NCBI GenBank assembly: GCA_911728455.2
Contig: OU452223.1
Location: forward strand, 18,037,802 to 18,101,801
Direction: 5' to 3'
Origin: Marthasterias glacialis
Lineage: Eukaryota; Echinodermata; Asteroidea; Forcipulatida; Asteriidae
Length of the DNA: 64,000 nucleotides
Position numbers and translations under genes: made by a program. The notes under the pieces are model-generated. The model saw only the letters and a program-made list of their open reading frames with translations. It made no database searches and was not told where the DNA came from. Of this stretch, positions 41,801 through 56,800 are shown piece after piece (within the stretch, counting starts at the first letter, position 1; each line of letters opens with the position of its first letter).

Positions 41801-44800
41801 GGTGAGAACAGCCTCTGTGAATAAACAATGAAAGACCATACTAAAAAGGGAGGTTTTGGAGAGCACTTACTTATTAGTCAGTAAACACCTACACAGAAAA
41901 AAGATACACCATGAAATTGGAAAGGATCATCAACATTATTATGTAACACGTTGAAATTGGGGTTGGAGTGGGGCAGGAGGACACAAAAATGAATTGTTTA
42001 TGAAGACAGGGGGAAATGCATAATTACATGTGATGTCCTTAATGGTTGTACTCTTGCAAAACAAGGGAAAGCTTTGTCAAAGATTCGCTGGTAATACTGT
42101 CAGGTCATGGTGGTATGGAATGAGTTTCTTAATGGTTGTACTCTTGCAAAACAAGGGAAAGCTTTGTCAAAGATTCGCTGGTAATACTGTCAGGTCAAGG
42201 TATGTAATGAGTTTCTGGGTTTGCCCTTGCTCTCTGTTTGAAGAGACATACAACAGTGTTTTTATTGGTACTAATTGCAGTTGGCACCATTGGTGCCACT
42301 TCCAGCCTAATGGCATTTATTAGCAGGGGGAGCTGAGCACAAGCAATTGGTTATTGATGTAAGGCATTTAAAGCTTACTGGGAAAGAGGTAGTTTATTGA
42401 TGTAGAGCTTATTGGGAAAGAGGTCAGTGACCCCTGGCATAATCCTTTTTACCAAGAAAAAGAAACAGTTCCTACTGTTATGGAGGGGAGCCAGGAACAA
42501 GGACAGTACACTGCAGGTTGATCAACCCATGATCAGCCATAGGGCAAACAACTGTGGTTGGTTAATAAAACATGGGGGACAGGAATGCACAATGGAAATC
42601 TCAATGCTAAACATCCAGAATGTTTGTTTCTCTGACTTATCTGAGGGGTTCTTTTCTCCAGTGTTCTTTTCTTGAGTCTTGAGTTTCAATTTTCATTTTT
42701 GTTTAACTCTTAGTTTCAAATTCATTTTCAAGTTTGTTCTTGAGTAGCGCACTATGAGTGTACTATGGTAGAAGCAAATTTTCTGCTTTTTGCACCTGCT
42801 GGTTCAGTTCAGTCGTTAAATGGAAGGACAACAATTCACTGTACTTATGAAGAGGAAGATTCTAGGATCTGAGTAATGGACAGGTGGATAAGGAAATTAT
42901 AAACCTTCGGCACATTTTAAAAGTCAAAATCTTTACCTCTACTCCGTTTGCAAGCATCTTGCCTGATCTGTACAATCTAAAGTACACTGTATGTATTGTA
43001 GCCTATACAATCAAAGAGAAAATAACTCTTTAAATTTAATCTTTTTTTCGGGAGTGAGTAATGCTTTACAGCAGCCGCCATAATTATGAAGTTGAACACT
43101 CAAACACAGTCCACCAACGGATGTAATTTGAATATAAAGATGTTTAATATAAGATATCAAACAAAAAATCAGGGTAAAAACACCCTGAACAATTCACAAA
43201 GCACAGTGCCTGGGAATAAAGCATTCCTCTGGCACTTTGAAGGGGTGGCCTAAATATGACAGCTCAGTAGCTTATAAAGAGGTTTATTGAGGCTGTATAA
43301 ACAAGCTTTACTATTATTGTGGTTAGAATGAAGGCATGGTCAGGTTATTGTAGTCACACTGACAGACAGCTGGGGTTATTTTTTTCATTGACAGTCAACC
43401 TCTTGTCATATTATAACAACTTTGTACTTGTCAGTTGGTGTTTATAATCTGAAAATAAGTTGAAATCCTTTATCTGAGGAGACAAAAGCTTTGACATTGT
43501 ATATTTACTTGGTATGAGTCTCGGATGGGCATCAGCAAGGGATGAAAAACACAGTTGGTGCATTGTATTTCTGCGTTGTTTTTCACAAGCGCATTTAAAA
43601 CAAAAAGCTTTGTTCTTGTTTTCAGACAACTGCCTCTGGAGAAACAGTCTGTTTTTGTTCTTCTTCTGTTTATTTTGATATCTTATTATACAGTCCCTGC
43701 ACCTAGGCTTGCAATGTACCATGTAGTCATTGTGTACACAGTGTCAGTGTACATTGTAATGAACAGTACTTACTATTTTTTTCTTTTTAAAGCAAAATGA
43801 CAGCATTGGTATGCACTGGTTATTATCAGAGACCAGGGTCCAATTTCATAGAACTGCATAGATAGAAAATTAAATGCCTTAAAATGTTCTGCTAAGCAAA
43901 AATAAGCAGGATACCAGTCACAGATCCATGTGACATGGTATTTTGGTTGGTAACCGTATTCTGGTAACCATAATTTTGTTGTACTTACATGTAGGAACTT
44001 TTTGTGCTTAAGCAGCTCTATGAAATTGGGCCCAGCATCTGCACTTTGTGTGACCCAACATTCATGAATGACAAACCAGTGAAAGTTTAAGCTCAATCGT
44101 TCATCGGAGTCACAAGAAAATTGTGGGGAAAAAAAATTGAATGTTTTCACTGTTTTGAAACATCAAGTTTTAGAATCACAAGATCAAAAACTAATTGTTT
44201 TACTCATTTTTCTAAAACTGTAGAATTTCAGGCAAAATTATTTCAAGGGAAGTTTTCCACCATGACTGTGTTTATACCATGTAAGTTATGTTCGAAACTG
44301 CGAATCAATGTTTTCAATCTTACCAATGCACACCCTTTCAGTCAAATTGGTGAATAACCATCAGGTCAATTTGGATTTCTCTACCTTCGGGTTTGCAAAC
44401 AAAAAAATTACGTTAATTCAAACTCCTACCCTGATTTCCTCTCTTCAAAAGATAATTTTTTGAAAGGAAACTGTCAGCTACCTTTTTAATGCCTGTAGAC
44501 TCGAACCTCATTTCTTTTGACTTAAACCTTCACAAATTCTTCAGAATTTTTGGCGCCAGCCCTTGAGGAGGAGGGGGGGGGGGGGTTGTTGTAGCTCAAT
44601 TTACATTTGTATGTTCAGATACAAATTAATGCAGTATCGGGGTAAGTTGTCTACATTTGTACGTGTCATTTTATCTTGTAACTTGCTAAGACAATTTTGA
44701 CTGTGTTTCTCTCAGCATACGTGCCTAGGATTACAGGGAGCTCAGCTGTAGGCCATAGAGGCTAGTGCCCCCAATAATGGCCTGGTCATTAGTGCCCTAA

Positions 44801-47800
44801 TTAAAATTGTACCCAAATTTAAATGGTACCCACATTAAAGCGACTCATTCATAAACACTCATTCAGAAAAATGGCCCCCAGCCCAACAGGGTGAAACCTG
44901 GGGTGGATTTCACAAAGCGCTAGGACCAGTCTTATCTCAGGTTAGGATGAGTAACTAGTCCTAAATTAAAGGACTAGTCATCAGTTTGGACTAGTCCTAA
45001 GGTAGGACTAGCTTTGTGAAATCCACCCCTGAACACATATTTTTTCGTGAGTAATGTTTCTCAAGAACTATTGATAAAATATTTCATTTGAAAAATATTT
45101 ACAATATCCGATGATTGTTCATCTAGAATGGGTCTCTTAAATTTATTAAACTGTTAAAAACGAGGCGGATTGTATAAATATATATTACCTGTGTAAGATA
45201 TGCAGTTTTTTAATATTTTCACCTTTGTGGTGACAGATTTCATGCGTCATATTACACGAAATAGAAATCCTCCTAGAAACCCAAGCGGTTCCCTCTTCAA
45301 GATTATGCAAATCTGGAGAATGAGTCAAGTGTTGAGGTCATCCACAGGTCATCCAGATAACTGGACGTCATTCAGCGGTTGTTGTGTATATCACACGATG
45401 TCTGAATGATGGGTTCTAGCAGCAATCCGACCAATCCAAAAAAACAAATCCCAAATATTAATTTGAGATGGGTGGTCAGGGCTGGTGCACTTAATAAAAC
45501 AACGCTCACACTTGTAGTAGGGTGTGGGAAGTGCTTCAGGAGTGAGGTCACGCAGGGGACGCTGACGGTTTGCGTTGGCAGTTCCTTACGTGATAATTTG
45601 ATATTCTGTTCTTCAATTCCAATCAGCAGAATGCATTATTTTTGTATTTTGAAGTATACATTATAAAGGATTTGTCAATACGAAACTGGGGGGAAATTTG
45701 AGTGCATATGTAAAGGACTTATTAAATATTCATTGGGCATCTAGTGTACATTAGCCATATTGATGTTTATCGCACACTTGCTTTGTACTGGAAGACATTG
45801 ATTGAATTGATTTTTCCTGACATTATTTTTCTATTTTGTTCTCCAAATCAATCCTTTGGAAGGACTCTGGTAATTTTTATAGAAATTGTGGTTCATTTTT
45901 TTTTTCTTTTTTTTTTTTCGAGTGAGCAATGTTTTACTTGAATTTTGAATTAAAGAGACCCTGAATGACCTTGAGTCTTACATGAGACATAATGTTCTTG
46001 TTTTTGCATAATTTTGATAAGTTCATTTTTAATGAACTCATCAAAATCAAGAAAAAGGTGTTTCCCTGTCTACAACACTTAGCATATTAACAGGCATTCC
46101 AATCCAATGAGTTACAATTCTCACTTTACATTTCTGTTAAAACATGAAAAAACTATAATCAAGAGCATCATTGAAATTTGATGAATTTTTTTACTAATTT
46201 GCATAATTTGCTCCTTGACTCACATTGTAATGACTGCATAATAAGATGCTTGAGAACCAGTCATCGTTTTTAACCACTGCATGGCATTGACATTTGCCTG
46301 GAACCGTCCGATGAGTAATATGGAGTCTCGCTTTAATAGGCTCACTTTGAAATTTCTAACCACTGGTTGGATATTTTGTTGGCTTTAAGACGATGATTCT
46401 AGTTAGGTGTACATGGGGATGTAACTGGAGGATGTTAAGGACGTATAAAAATGGTAATTCAGAATAACTGAAGTGTCTTGCCATATTTGGATGAACTGCA
46501 AGTGCATCCATATCCTACACTTAGTAATAAATAAGCCTTGTGTCTTGAGCATATCAGTTTAGTTACACAAATAGAAATTTGAGAAATTAAGACAAAATCT
46601 TCAAATGTTTGACCTACATGAAGATTCTGGTCTTAGCACCGCTTCATTCTTTCTTCCATGGTGTACGAGAGTTCAAGCTTGGACCAAACAATTTTCATGG
46701 TAAAATGATAGGATAAACATCTTTGCAATTTAACAAAAACAATTCCTCGGCACTTCTTAGTATTTTTTTTTTTACTCCTGTCTCAGAAAAAAAATGTATG
46801 TAATTTATGTAACCAATTATTATTGTTGAAACAGAGCTCTCTCTGATTCAATCAATCAAAACAATTTATACAGCGCCGGTATCCATAAAAAAAACATGTT
46901 CAAAGGCGCCTTGACAAAAAATATATATTATTAGGAAATACTTAATTAAAGTGCAAATGAGTTTGCAGTCTCTTCTTAAAAATGTTTACAAAGTTTTTAT
47001 GTCCCTGGGAAAATTGTTCCATAATATAGGTGCTGCACTGAAATTTTGCAAAACATGGCGGCCATGTGAGTTAACTTTTCATTTGGGAACACAGAGAAGA
47101 AGTTATTAGAAGAAGAACGTACAAATGTAGTGTTGCAATTAGACCCTTGCTCTGTGGGTATAGAAAATTGATTTTTACCACAAATTCTGTTCAGTGGAGG
47201 GTTTCTTGTTTATGAAAGACAATTTGGCTGTGTCTGGTTGCTGCGACTGTGGCTATGGCTGGATCAGCATGTTAACATGCCTTGAAGCACAGGCTGCCCT
47301 TAGCAGCACTCTTAGCAACAGCTGCAGCCGTAGCCGCTAATTCGGACATTGCCATACATGTCAGCATTAATGTTCCAGCCCTGTACATGTATTTGTACAT
47401 GTACATGTAGACCAAGTGGATATGGACTCTACACCAAGTCACAATGTCCAGTCTTCTGGCAGAGCTGCCAAGATAAACACACTCCTCAACACCCATTGTT
47501 TGTTTTTTATAATATATAAAAATACACTGAAATAATATGTTATTTCAGTATATTATTTCAAGATTGTTTTCACCATATAAGGCCAGGGGGTTGATCATGT
47601 GGTGTGGGCTTGCAGGAAACCTTATCAGATTCCATCTGAATTGCATATTCGCCTGGAAACATTTGGAAACTGATGTTCTGGGACATTCTTCGCATTCCTG
47701 TCTTTTCCCTCTTTATTATGTTTCAACTGTGACCCAGCGACCCTTTGTGGTGTAAACAAAGTCCATATTACCAGTCATGGTTCATGGTATACCTGCAGAA

Positions 47801-50800
47801 ATATTACAAATACCTTGATAATCACATGATATTGATATGTTTTGTTTAGGAAATTGTGACAAAGCTCTCCACTTTTGTTTTACAAATTCAACATTTTTTC
47901 CTCAAGTCTGACAACTTTGCCACAAAAAGACAGAAATTTGTATGGGATATGATAGATTTGTATGAGCTGCAAAAAATAATTGAACTGAAAACAAGATTGC
48001 ATTTATTTGTCATTGTTATATTTGTATAACTCCAACTTAATGCAACCTGGAAAATGTAGGTCATAAAATATCAATATTTCATAGTCACATTACAATATTG
48101 ATAACATGTACAGTTTACCTACATAAACACATACAGCTGATGGAACCGCCACAGTAATGTAGTTAGTGTACAAGGCAACTTGATATAGAAACTGGTGACA
48201 TTTTACGGTGGCCAGTAAAGATGGTGAGTAATGGTCGTAACGATAATCCATATCATTGGTGCCAAGGGACCTGGTCTTCCACCAAAACCCAATCACTAAA
48301 CTTAACGACATTCATTGAGACAATAAAGTCGCATTCCACAAAATTGCATGTAGTGCTTAAAAAAAAAATACCTGATATTTGCAGCAATTTCTTCAATGAG
48401 TCACTGATTTTACTAAAAGGAACAGGCATACATGTAACTATTTTGCATAATGGGAGTAATCCATGCAGGCCATTTAAAATAAAGCCAGAAAACTTACGAG
48501 ACTTCAAGACAAGGGATTGCCATAGCAACCTGTACTTTTTGGCTTCATTTGTCCATCAGTATGAGATTGAAATTTTGTAAGTTATCCTCTGAAAAAAAGT
48601 TCTTCTTTGTGGCTACCAACAGTGATAATTTCTTTTAAATATGTGAGCATACATTGAGTTGATGCAAATTACACTTCACTCATCAACAAGGATGTCAAGA
48701 CAACGGCAGTCTCTTCACTGCTTTCTTACACAGTAGTCTTTTGTTTAGAGAGTAAGGAAATATATTCCCAAACAATCTATCAGTTAAGATTTGTGTCTGC
48801 AGCTCTAATAGCAAAAAAGTCAGCCGATATTGAGACATTGAGATATCACTTTCTAAACAATGCATATCAAGAATATTTCACAAGATAAAAAACACTGCCA
48901 GGAAAAGATAGTTTCCACTTCGATAAAAGTATTTTCCGTTCTGTGGGAAATATTGTAACAAATTTTGTTGATGGTGTGATGTTAAATAAAGGAAAGGTGT
49001 ATGATGTTCTTTGCAAATATATTTCCAAACCCGTATTTCTGTTTAAAAAATTGGGAGAAAAACTTGGAAAGGAAATAGCTTGCAACCTGACTTAAAATTG
49101 AGAATCCAAGTCACAAATTAGCTCTTAACTTAAAAATCTAACTTGTATCTGGAAAGTAAACCTTTAGAAATGAAAAGTCAAAATATCTATTTAAAAAAAC
49201 ACTTTGAAGTGTACATGAACAGCAACAAGGCACTTGTGTGTTAGATTTGAATGATATCTGGTACAATGCCTTGCTCAATTATAAGTGAATGCTCAATTGG
49301 AATTCCTCAGACTAAATCCAGTGTTGCTATGTCACATGGTTAGGGGCAAGCTTTTTGCGTAGTTACAAAGGGATGGCAAACACACACATACATAATCTCT
49401 AATGAAATGTGTGCCACAAAGGATACCAGGCTTTGCTAATCTGGAGGTTGTTATAGTATACAAAAGCTTGCCCCAAACCATGTGATAGCAACAATATGTT
49501 AGGTCTGAGGAATTCAAAATGGGCATTTTATAGTGACCAGTCAAGTCACTGTGCCAGACATTAATTAAATTTTGCATCTTGCAACTCAAACAATTTGCTT
49601 GAATGTTGGAAAACGAACTGTTGGAACACTTTATTTTTAGTTCACTATCAATGTCTGAGGTTGTAGTTCTTTCTGCCTTCATGTACTTGCAGACAACCAC
49701 ACAGTAAGCACTTAACTGTTACCCGTGTGAAGAACGTGTACAAGTACAGTGTACATGGTCAGAATACTGATCTATATTAAGAGTTTAGTACGGTACCCAT
49801 TAATACCCGTAACCCATGCCCGGTTCGCGCCCATCAAAGGTCCTTTCCTTCCTCTGTGGTGCACCCCTTGTAATCCCAAGATCCTTAATCATCCCAAACC
49901 ATCTTCAGTTACAGTTTCTTGTTCTCTCCTTTTTTATGTCTTGAGGTTTTTCTGAAAAAAACAACAACTAATGCTCGGTTTAGGCATGAGGTCTTGTACC
50001 CTTTATCAGAGCACGTTTTCTGGTGCTTAGCGTGGTCATGTCATTTTATAGATTGTTAAAGGCTCCTGTACTCTGAATGTAGAGAGTTTTTAAGGAATAG
50101 AAAGTAAGTCGTTCTAGACAAGGAACTACATGTACAGGAAACCTCGCAAGGTCTTTCTCCATCATGCTGTGTGATGTGTCATCATTATCAATAAGATATT
50201 GGATTTCTTCCAAAGAGGAGTTTAGCACAAATTCTGTTGGTTGGGGCACATGTATCAGGGTTTGCACTTAACTTTTTTTAGTGACTGGCCAGCAGGACTA
50301 GTTCGCTTGTCATTTCACCAGTCCGCCACCTTTTTCACTAGTCCTTATTTCAAATGAAATAGGGATGCTTTACAAGACTGAAGTGACCTGCCGGACCTCT
50401 TGGAGAGAATGTTAACTGGTCCTCAGGTGTTTTAACTGGCATTTGGCCAGCTGGACCACTGTTAAGGGAGAACGCTGATACGCGCAGCATTGTACCATAG
50501 AGCAAGGGTTGTACCTACTTGTATGCCACCAATCAATTTCAATTAACTATTTGATACACCAAAAAATAAAAACAAATACTTTGGGAATCTTACATGCAAT
50601 GTAGGTGGCCTCTATCCACATGCTGTGCAACATGCCGTCCTGAGTCAATAAAATAAAAGATCAGGCTATTTTATAGATTAAGTTGACACTTTCATGCAGA
50701 CATACTTATGCTGTGTGATATTGATCATCATTATCAATAAAATATCAAATTTATCAAGAACAGAATCTTCCATATTACGCTGCTGTAGTATTAGTAATAA

Positions 50801-53800
50801 TGCATTAGTACCCGGTGTTACAAATCATGAAATATTATTGGATCCAATGGATGCATCATGGGATGTGGGATGAAGAAAGCATTCATCAGTTTCTCATTTT
50901 GCGGATGATAATCATGAAGAATCTGAGTAAAGAAGAAGAAGAAGGGAAAAAAACTGAATAGCATTCCCAGATGGGGTACATGTACACTGTCATGTACGCC
51001 TGTAGTGACTCACTGGATAGTTAGCATTGCAGGGACATCCATTATTTATATGCGCTGTCAGATTGTGATTGATAAGGACTGTCACAGAGACTCTACTTAT
51101 GGCACTATGGCAGCTTAAAGGGCAGGTTCGGTGGTCTTGAATCTCGTTGGGGCAACCACTTCCTCCGTTGTGCCCTTTAAAGATTTTCTCATCACATAGT
51201 GTGTTTTTTTTTTTAAGAATAACTCATGGGATTGCCCTTTGAATAATGACAGTTTCCAGGTCCCTTGGAGTGGGAAGATGCAGTTCCAGGCCAGGGTTCA
51301 AATACTGGCTAATTTGAGAACTGAGATTTTCTTGAGGAAAAGTAACTTTATAAGGAATGTGGTTGCTTTGTGAAAAATAATAATTTGTGATATTCTGCTT
51401 TTTCTGGCAGAGAAGCAAGGAGATGTGTTTATGTGATGATGGGTATGACCCTGTAACGAATATTCATTTCTGTAAAATTACCCTCATCACTCCAAACGAT
51501 ACAAATATTGTTTCAAGCCGTTTGTGGCTTCTGTGGGCATTTTTTTTACAGGGCGTTTTTGGCCACTTTGGACATTTTGGCCGCTATGGGCATTATGGTA
51601 CATGCCATTTATGGCCAATATGTGTATGTGTATTTTGAAAGAAGCCGCTTGTAGCCCCTATGGGCATTTTGGTGAGCCATTTATAGCCACTCTCTAGGCA
51701 TTTTGGAACAAGCTACACAAAACTTGTGGCCGCCATAGTCTCTAAACAGTAGAGGAGCATTTTTTGTGAAAAATCTGTAAAATGCATTGCATGAACTGTA
51801 CAAAGAAAACCACAATATTTGCTTGTGATTTTACCAATTAATTCTTACTGTGTCAAGCAAACTTAACATTTTTTTGGATCAAGAGCAGCCAGAATTCAAT
51901 TAATTTCATTTCATTTGCTTACTTTTTATATATCATGCTCACTCCAACGAAACTGAACAGCACCACCTGGTCAATTTAATAACGCTTGTATATTATAGCA
52001 ATTACATCTCCTCAAGTCACTATCGCAGACTTTGTACTACCTGCATTTATAGAACAAATCCTGGCCTGTCAATGAGGCCTGCTTATTGCCTGCCCAGCCA
52101 GCCACATTTAAGCCCCTCCAAGACAGCCGGTTACTGAAGTCTTACTCTTATCCAACGAGTGTAAACACTGAAATGTCAACTGCATGTGTTTTTAGAAAAT
52201 TGTGGGGGCGAGAGAGTAAGAAAAAGAGGCCCTGGAGTTTTATATTTTGGAGCGGGGGGGGGGGGGGGGGGGTGGGGGGATAGGGGAAGTTGGCAGTCGC
52301 TGCTTTGAATTGACTATGGTTTAGCTTCATGTATTGAGCATGTTGTGTATAGAGAGACTGTACACTGTCAAGCCCCTTTCACACTATGCTTTTCCCCGGG
52401 GATATCCACGGGGAATAGCAGTCCGTTCATTTCACACTTGATTCGCTTTACCCCCGGTCTGCCCCGGCGAATGAGCAAACCCCGTGGAATGGCCACCCCT
52501 GCTCCGGAGTAGGGGCGAACGGCAAAACCCCAGGGTATTTTTAATCTCCCGGGGAATAAATACCAGTGGGAAACGAGAGCGGGTTTTGCTTACCCCAGTT
52601 ACATCATGCACACGTGGCGACAATTTCCGCTAACCAACAAATTCATCCCTAGTGTGAAACGTTCGACCGGAACCCCGTGGAATAACGACCCAGGGGATAC
52701 GCATGCAGGTACAGTGTGAAAGTGCGCCGGGGTAAGCGAGAGACAAGAGATACAGTGTGAAAAGGGCTTAAGAAGGGCAGGCTTGGATGTGGCTATGTCT
52801 AGCTGTGGCTATGTCTAGATTGCTTCGTCTGACCATACTTAAGTGTAGCCACTGCAGCCAGCAGTCAAAGTCTCTGAATTGGGACATACAGCCTGAATTT
52901 ACCAGGAACCTTGTATCTCTGGAGTCAAAGGACGCAACGTTTGGAGGATGGTTCCTTACTCTATGCATAGCTCTCTAGTTGAGGAGGCAATGTGCAGGTA
53001 CAATGTACCTGTACGTGTTGTAAATGCTAAGATTTGTATGGCCATTTTCATGTGTACATTGTATATACTCAGTCAACGTGCTTATCAAGAGCTGATCTTC
53101 AGGCACAGAAATTGGGGCAGAGTATGTTTTGTAATCCAACCTCACCGGATCGCATGCAATGGTTTAGAAGAAGAAAAAAAAACGTAAAACGACATCAGCT
53201 GTATATTTCCAAAAACTTATGCCTACTGCCCACTAGCACTCATCATTAGTTTACCTAATAGTCAAGTGTAATATAGTCATGGTTAGTGTACATTTGAAAT
53301 GTCATTACGGAAGGTTGCCAATGTTTACCAGGGGAGAATTAGACTGTCACCAGGAAAGATCATGAATGGTTACCAGGGAAGGGGTTTGCATACGCAGGGA
53401 ATGAATGAAATCTAGCCTTTTCATCGTAAGCTGCGATCATATTTGAACAGTAAGCGATAACGTGATGAATCACTGGCTGTCCCGTGTCATGTAATGAATC
53501 AAAGGTCAGAACGACAGGTCCTGGGCAATATTAGTGAGGTTAATGAACTACTGGCATGAGGTCTTGGTTATGGGTGTATAATATACAGAGCAATGTCATT
53601 ATGAGCAATGAACCAACTTGCTGTCAGTAGAAGTAACTAATCAGCGTTCATCATCCCACTGGAGCCATTTTTGTGCACAAACATTGGAGGTCTTGATATC
53701 GGCGAATCACAATACAGTGCACCCTCTACAGTTCAACCTCGGAGAGGCCATATTCCCCCAAAACAACCACACTAGCAATTCATCACCAGCACCAGCAGTT

Positions 53801-56800
53801 TGGGATCTTTAAACGACTGACATGAATGTGAAAAAATATTAAACCAGCCTCCAAGAAAAAGTAACCGTCATATTTCGTAAACGCAGACAAATACAACCTT
53901 GCTTCTTTGTAAACCACGAACGTATGCTAGAGATTAAAAAAATTGTTGACTTTTTCCTATGATGATGATTATTATTATCATTATTACTAGTACTACTACT
54001 ATTGTTAATAAATATTTTGATGTGTGCTCTGTGTCATTTACACAATGTACACTGTACATCCTATAGATGTACATGTACATGTGATAATGTTTGCCATTCA
54101 TGATGTCCTAATTGAACATTCAATTACATTCTTGACGTACACTGTAGCACTTGTTGGTTTAAATTAACAGTCGGCTCTTTGTGTTAATTGGGAGAGTAAT
54201 TACTGAGTTGAATAAACTTGCCCGTGGCGAGAGGGAGTATGGAGGATCTAGGTGTACTTTGGGTGTAGAATCACTTGTCCATTTCTAATGTACAGTAGGG
54301 GCATGCATCAGCATATTGCTAGTCCTGAAATTTCATCTTTGAGAGGGCATGACAATTTCCATTTTTGCAAAGGGCTCTGTCTTTGGAAACTAAAGTTAAA
54401 GGGAAGGGGCACCAAGGCCAAGACCAGGGCAGCAGAGGCAATGGCCTCCGTGGCCTCCGTGTAAATCCAGGCCAGACATACATGTAGGCCATATCTGCTT
54501 TAATGATAACAATTTTATGGCAAAAGTTTTAACATGCACAATTTTGAATCATACATGTTATACGAATATTGGATGCATCTGAGTGCATTGTCGCCGAGTA
54601 CAATCTTGAAGTGAAATCTGGACCATTCCCTTTCACAAGGCAAAGAGGAGTGAAATGGAAAAGCCAGATTTCACCGAGTGATTAGATTCTGCGATGATGC
54701 ACAAACGAAATGCATTCAACTTGTTTTTTATATAACTCATACATAAATCTTTGTCATTTTGATTTTTTTCACAATAAGCACGAAATAGACGCAGAAACTC
54801 ATCCAGCCTTTATACTCTGAAAAAACCTTCTAAACAACGTGGATGACTCTGTGTAGACACCAACCTTTTCCGCCCTGACACGACCCTGGTTAGGACAAAC
54901 GGACAGGAACGATTATTTTAGAAATGAACAGCGAAACGTCCAATTAGTATCCATATTGGACTCCCAATGTTAAATTTTTGAGCATCCTGTAGAATATAGT
55001 GTACATGGCAAAATAAAGTATGACATGTTCCACCAATCAAATGGATCAAAAGGGATCTGTGTGTGCGGTAACATGTAAATAATAATATGTGTGCCTATAT
55101 TAGAGGCCTGTGTACAATACAGTGCAGCTATTCTGTACATATTACAGTACAAGTACATATATCCGCATGATATTGCATTAGGAAAAAAGACGTGTTGTAG
55201 TACATGTACATGAGGAGCAGATGGCTCTTCTCCACGGTGCGATGAGCTGCTTACTCTAACCTTGGCCTGTTGAGATGGATACCTGGATTCCAAATGCCTT
55301 GTAGTACATGCATGCACAGTGTTAAAGGTATCCATTTCTGTAATGCACACATCTGACATTCAATAGGTCTTTATTTAAGCAGAATCTCATGCACTGCTTG
55401 TTTAATACATGTCATGAGTACCTTTGTAGTAGTGACAGTACATGTACATGTACAAATGTACATGCATGGTACATGTCATGTAATTGCTTTCGGACTAAAT
55501 AATGTGTTCACTGTATGGGATTCCTAGGTGAGTTTGAGAGGACAGCAAATGCATTGAATTTACAAATACAAGTCTCCGAAATTTGTCCAGTAAATAAATG
55601 CATACCGGTACTCTTTTACAGGCCTGATTGCTTCGTTCTTGAAAGGGCAAGGGCACCAAGGCATTTTCTTCTTGATAAAGGGCACCTCGATGATGAGGAA
55701 ATTCCCAGGGGCAACGGAGGCACTTGCCTCCATTGCCTCTATGAAGTATCAGGGCTTGGTTGTATGTACAGTTTACACATACCACAGCACATACTGCATT
55801 AAAACCAACAGAGAGGAAATTATTCTGCTGTTGACATGACCATTTATGTAAATACCTGTCAGAATACACACATTGTGCAGCATGTGATTTGTGTCCAACA
55901 AGATGTTGTCATGACAGAAACATTCGTACATAATATATACATGTTACTGTACCATAAAATGAATTGAAGATTACAACACAATTTCCTGTGCATGAACAAT
56001 TGTATGTAAGCTTAGTGATGTCCAACCACATCCTTTGAGATAGATTTCGCTTCTTTTTTTTTTGAGGCGGAACTTCCTTCAATGTTTGCACATGAGAAAG
56101 CTTTTAGCACTCAGCAATTCACACCCCAAAAAAACCACATTAATGCCAGCAATTACATCTGTGCAAACCTACACAACGCATGATTTCTTTTTTTTGAGTT
56201 TCAATTAACCACAGACAATTATCCACTGATCCACCCCCCCCCCTACGAAGTAAATGAGCCAGGTATCGCTAAACGAGGCACCAGTGTGTCCCAACCCCTG
56301 GAGAACGGTCTTTGCTATATTCCCAGGTCTCAACAAAATGATCTTGAAACAGATGCAAGAAATAATACAACGCAGAGCATTATCCAAGGATCGGAGGATT
56401 CTCTGCACAACAAATTATTAACACTCCATGGTGTGAGATCAATGCAGAGGCAAGGACGATAAAGATTTTGCCAGTATCAGGCACCGCCGTCCTGCCGACC
56501 CGGTCATCTTATATCCATGGAAGGAGGATAAATAAGATGACTTCATTGGGGGGCCTTGGATTGGTGGAATGGTGGAATATCTCCACCCCCTCGCCCTCCA
56601 GAAACTGGAGATACCCTCAGTGTTACCGAGACAGCACACTGTAATTTCATCTCGAGAAAGAAAGAAAAAAAAAAGAAAGCAGTTGACATTTTGGTTGTCA
56701 TTACGTGGGCATTATGTGTTGAATGAAAATGCACAAGCAGGTCTCTGTCTGCTTAGATTTAGGCAACATTCACTCGGAATAAATACATCTATGACTACGA

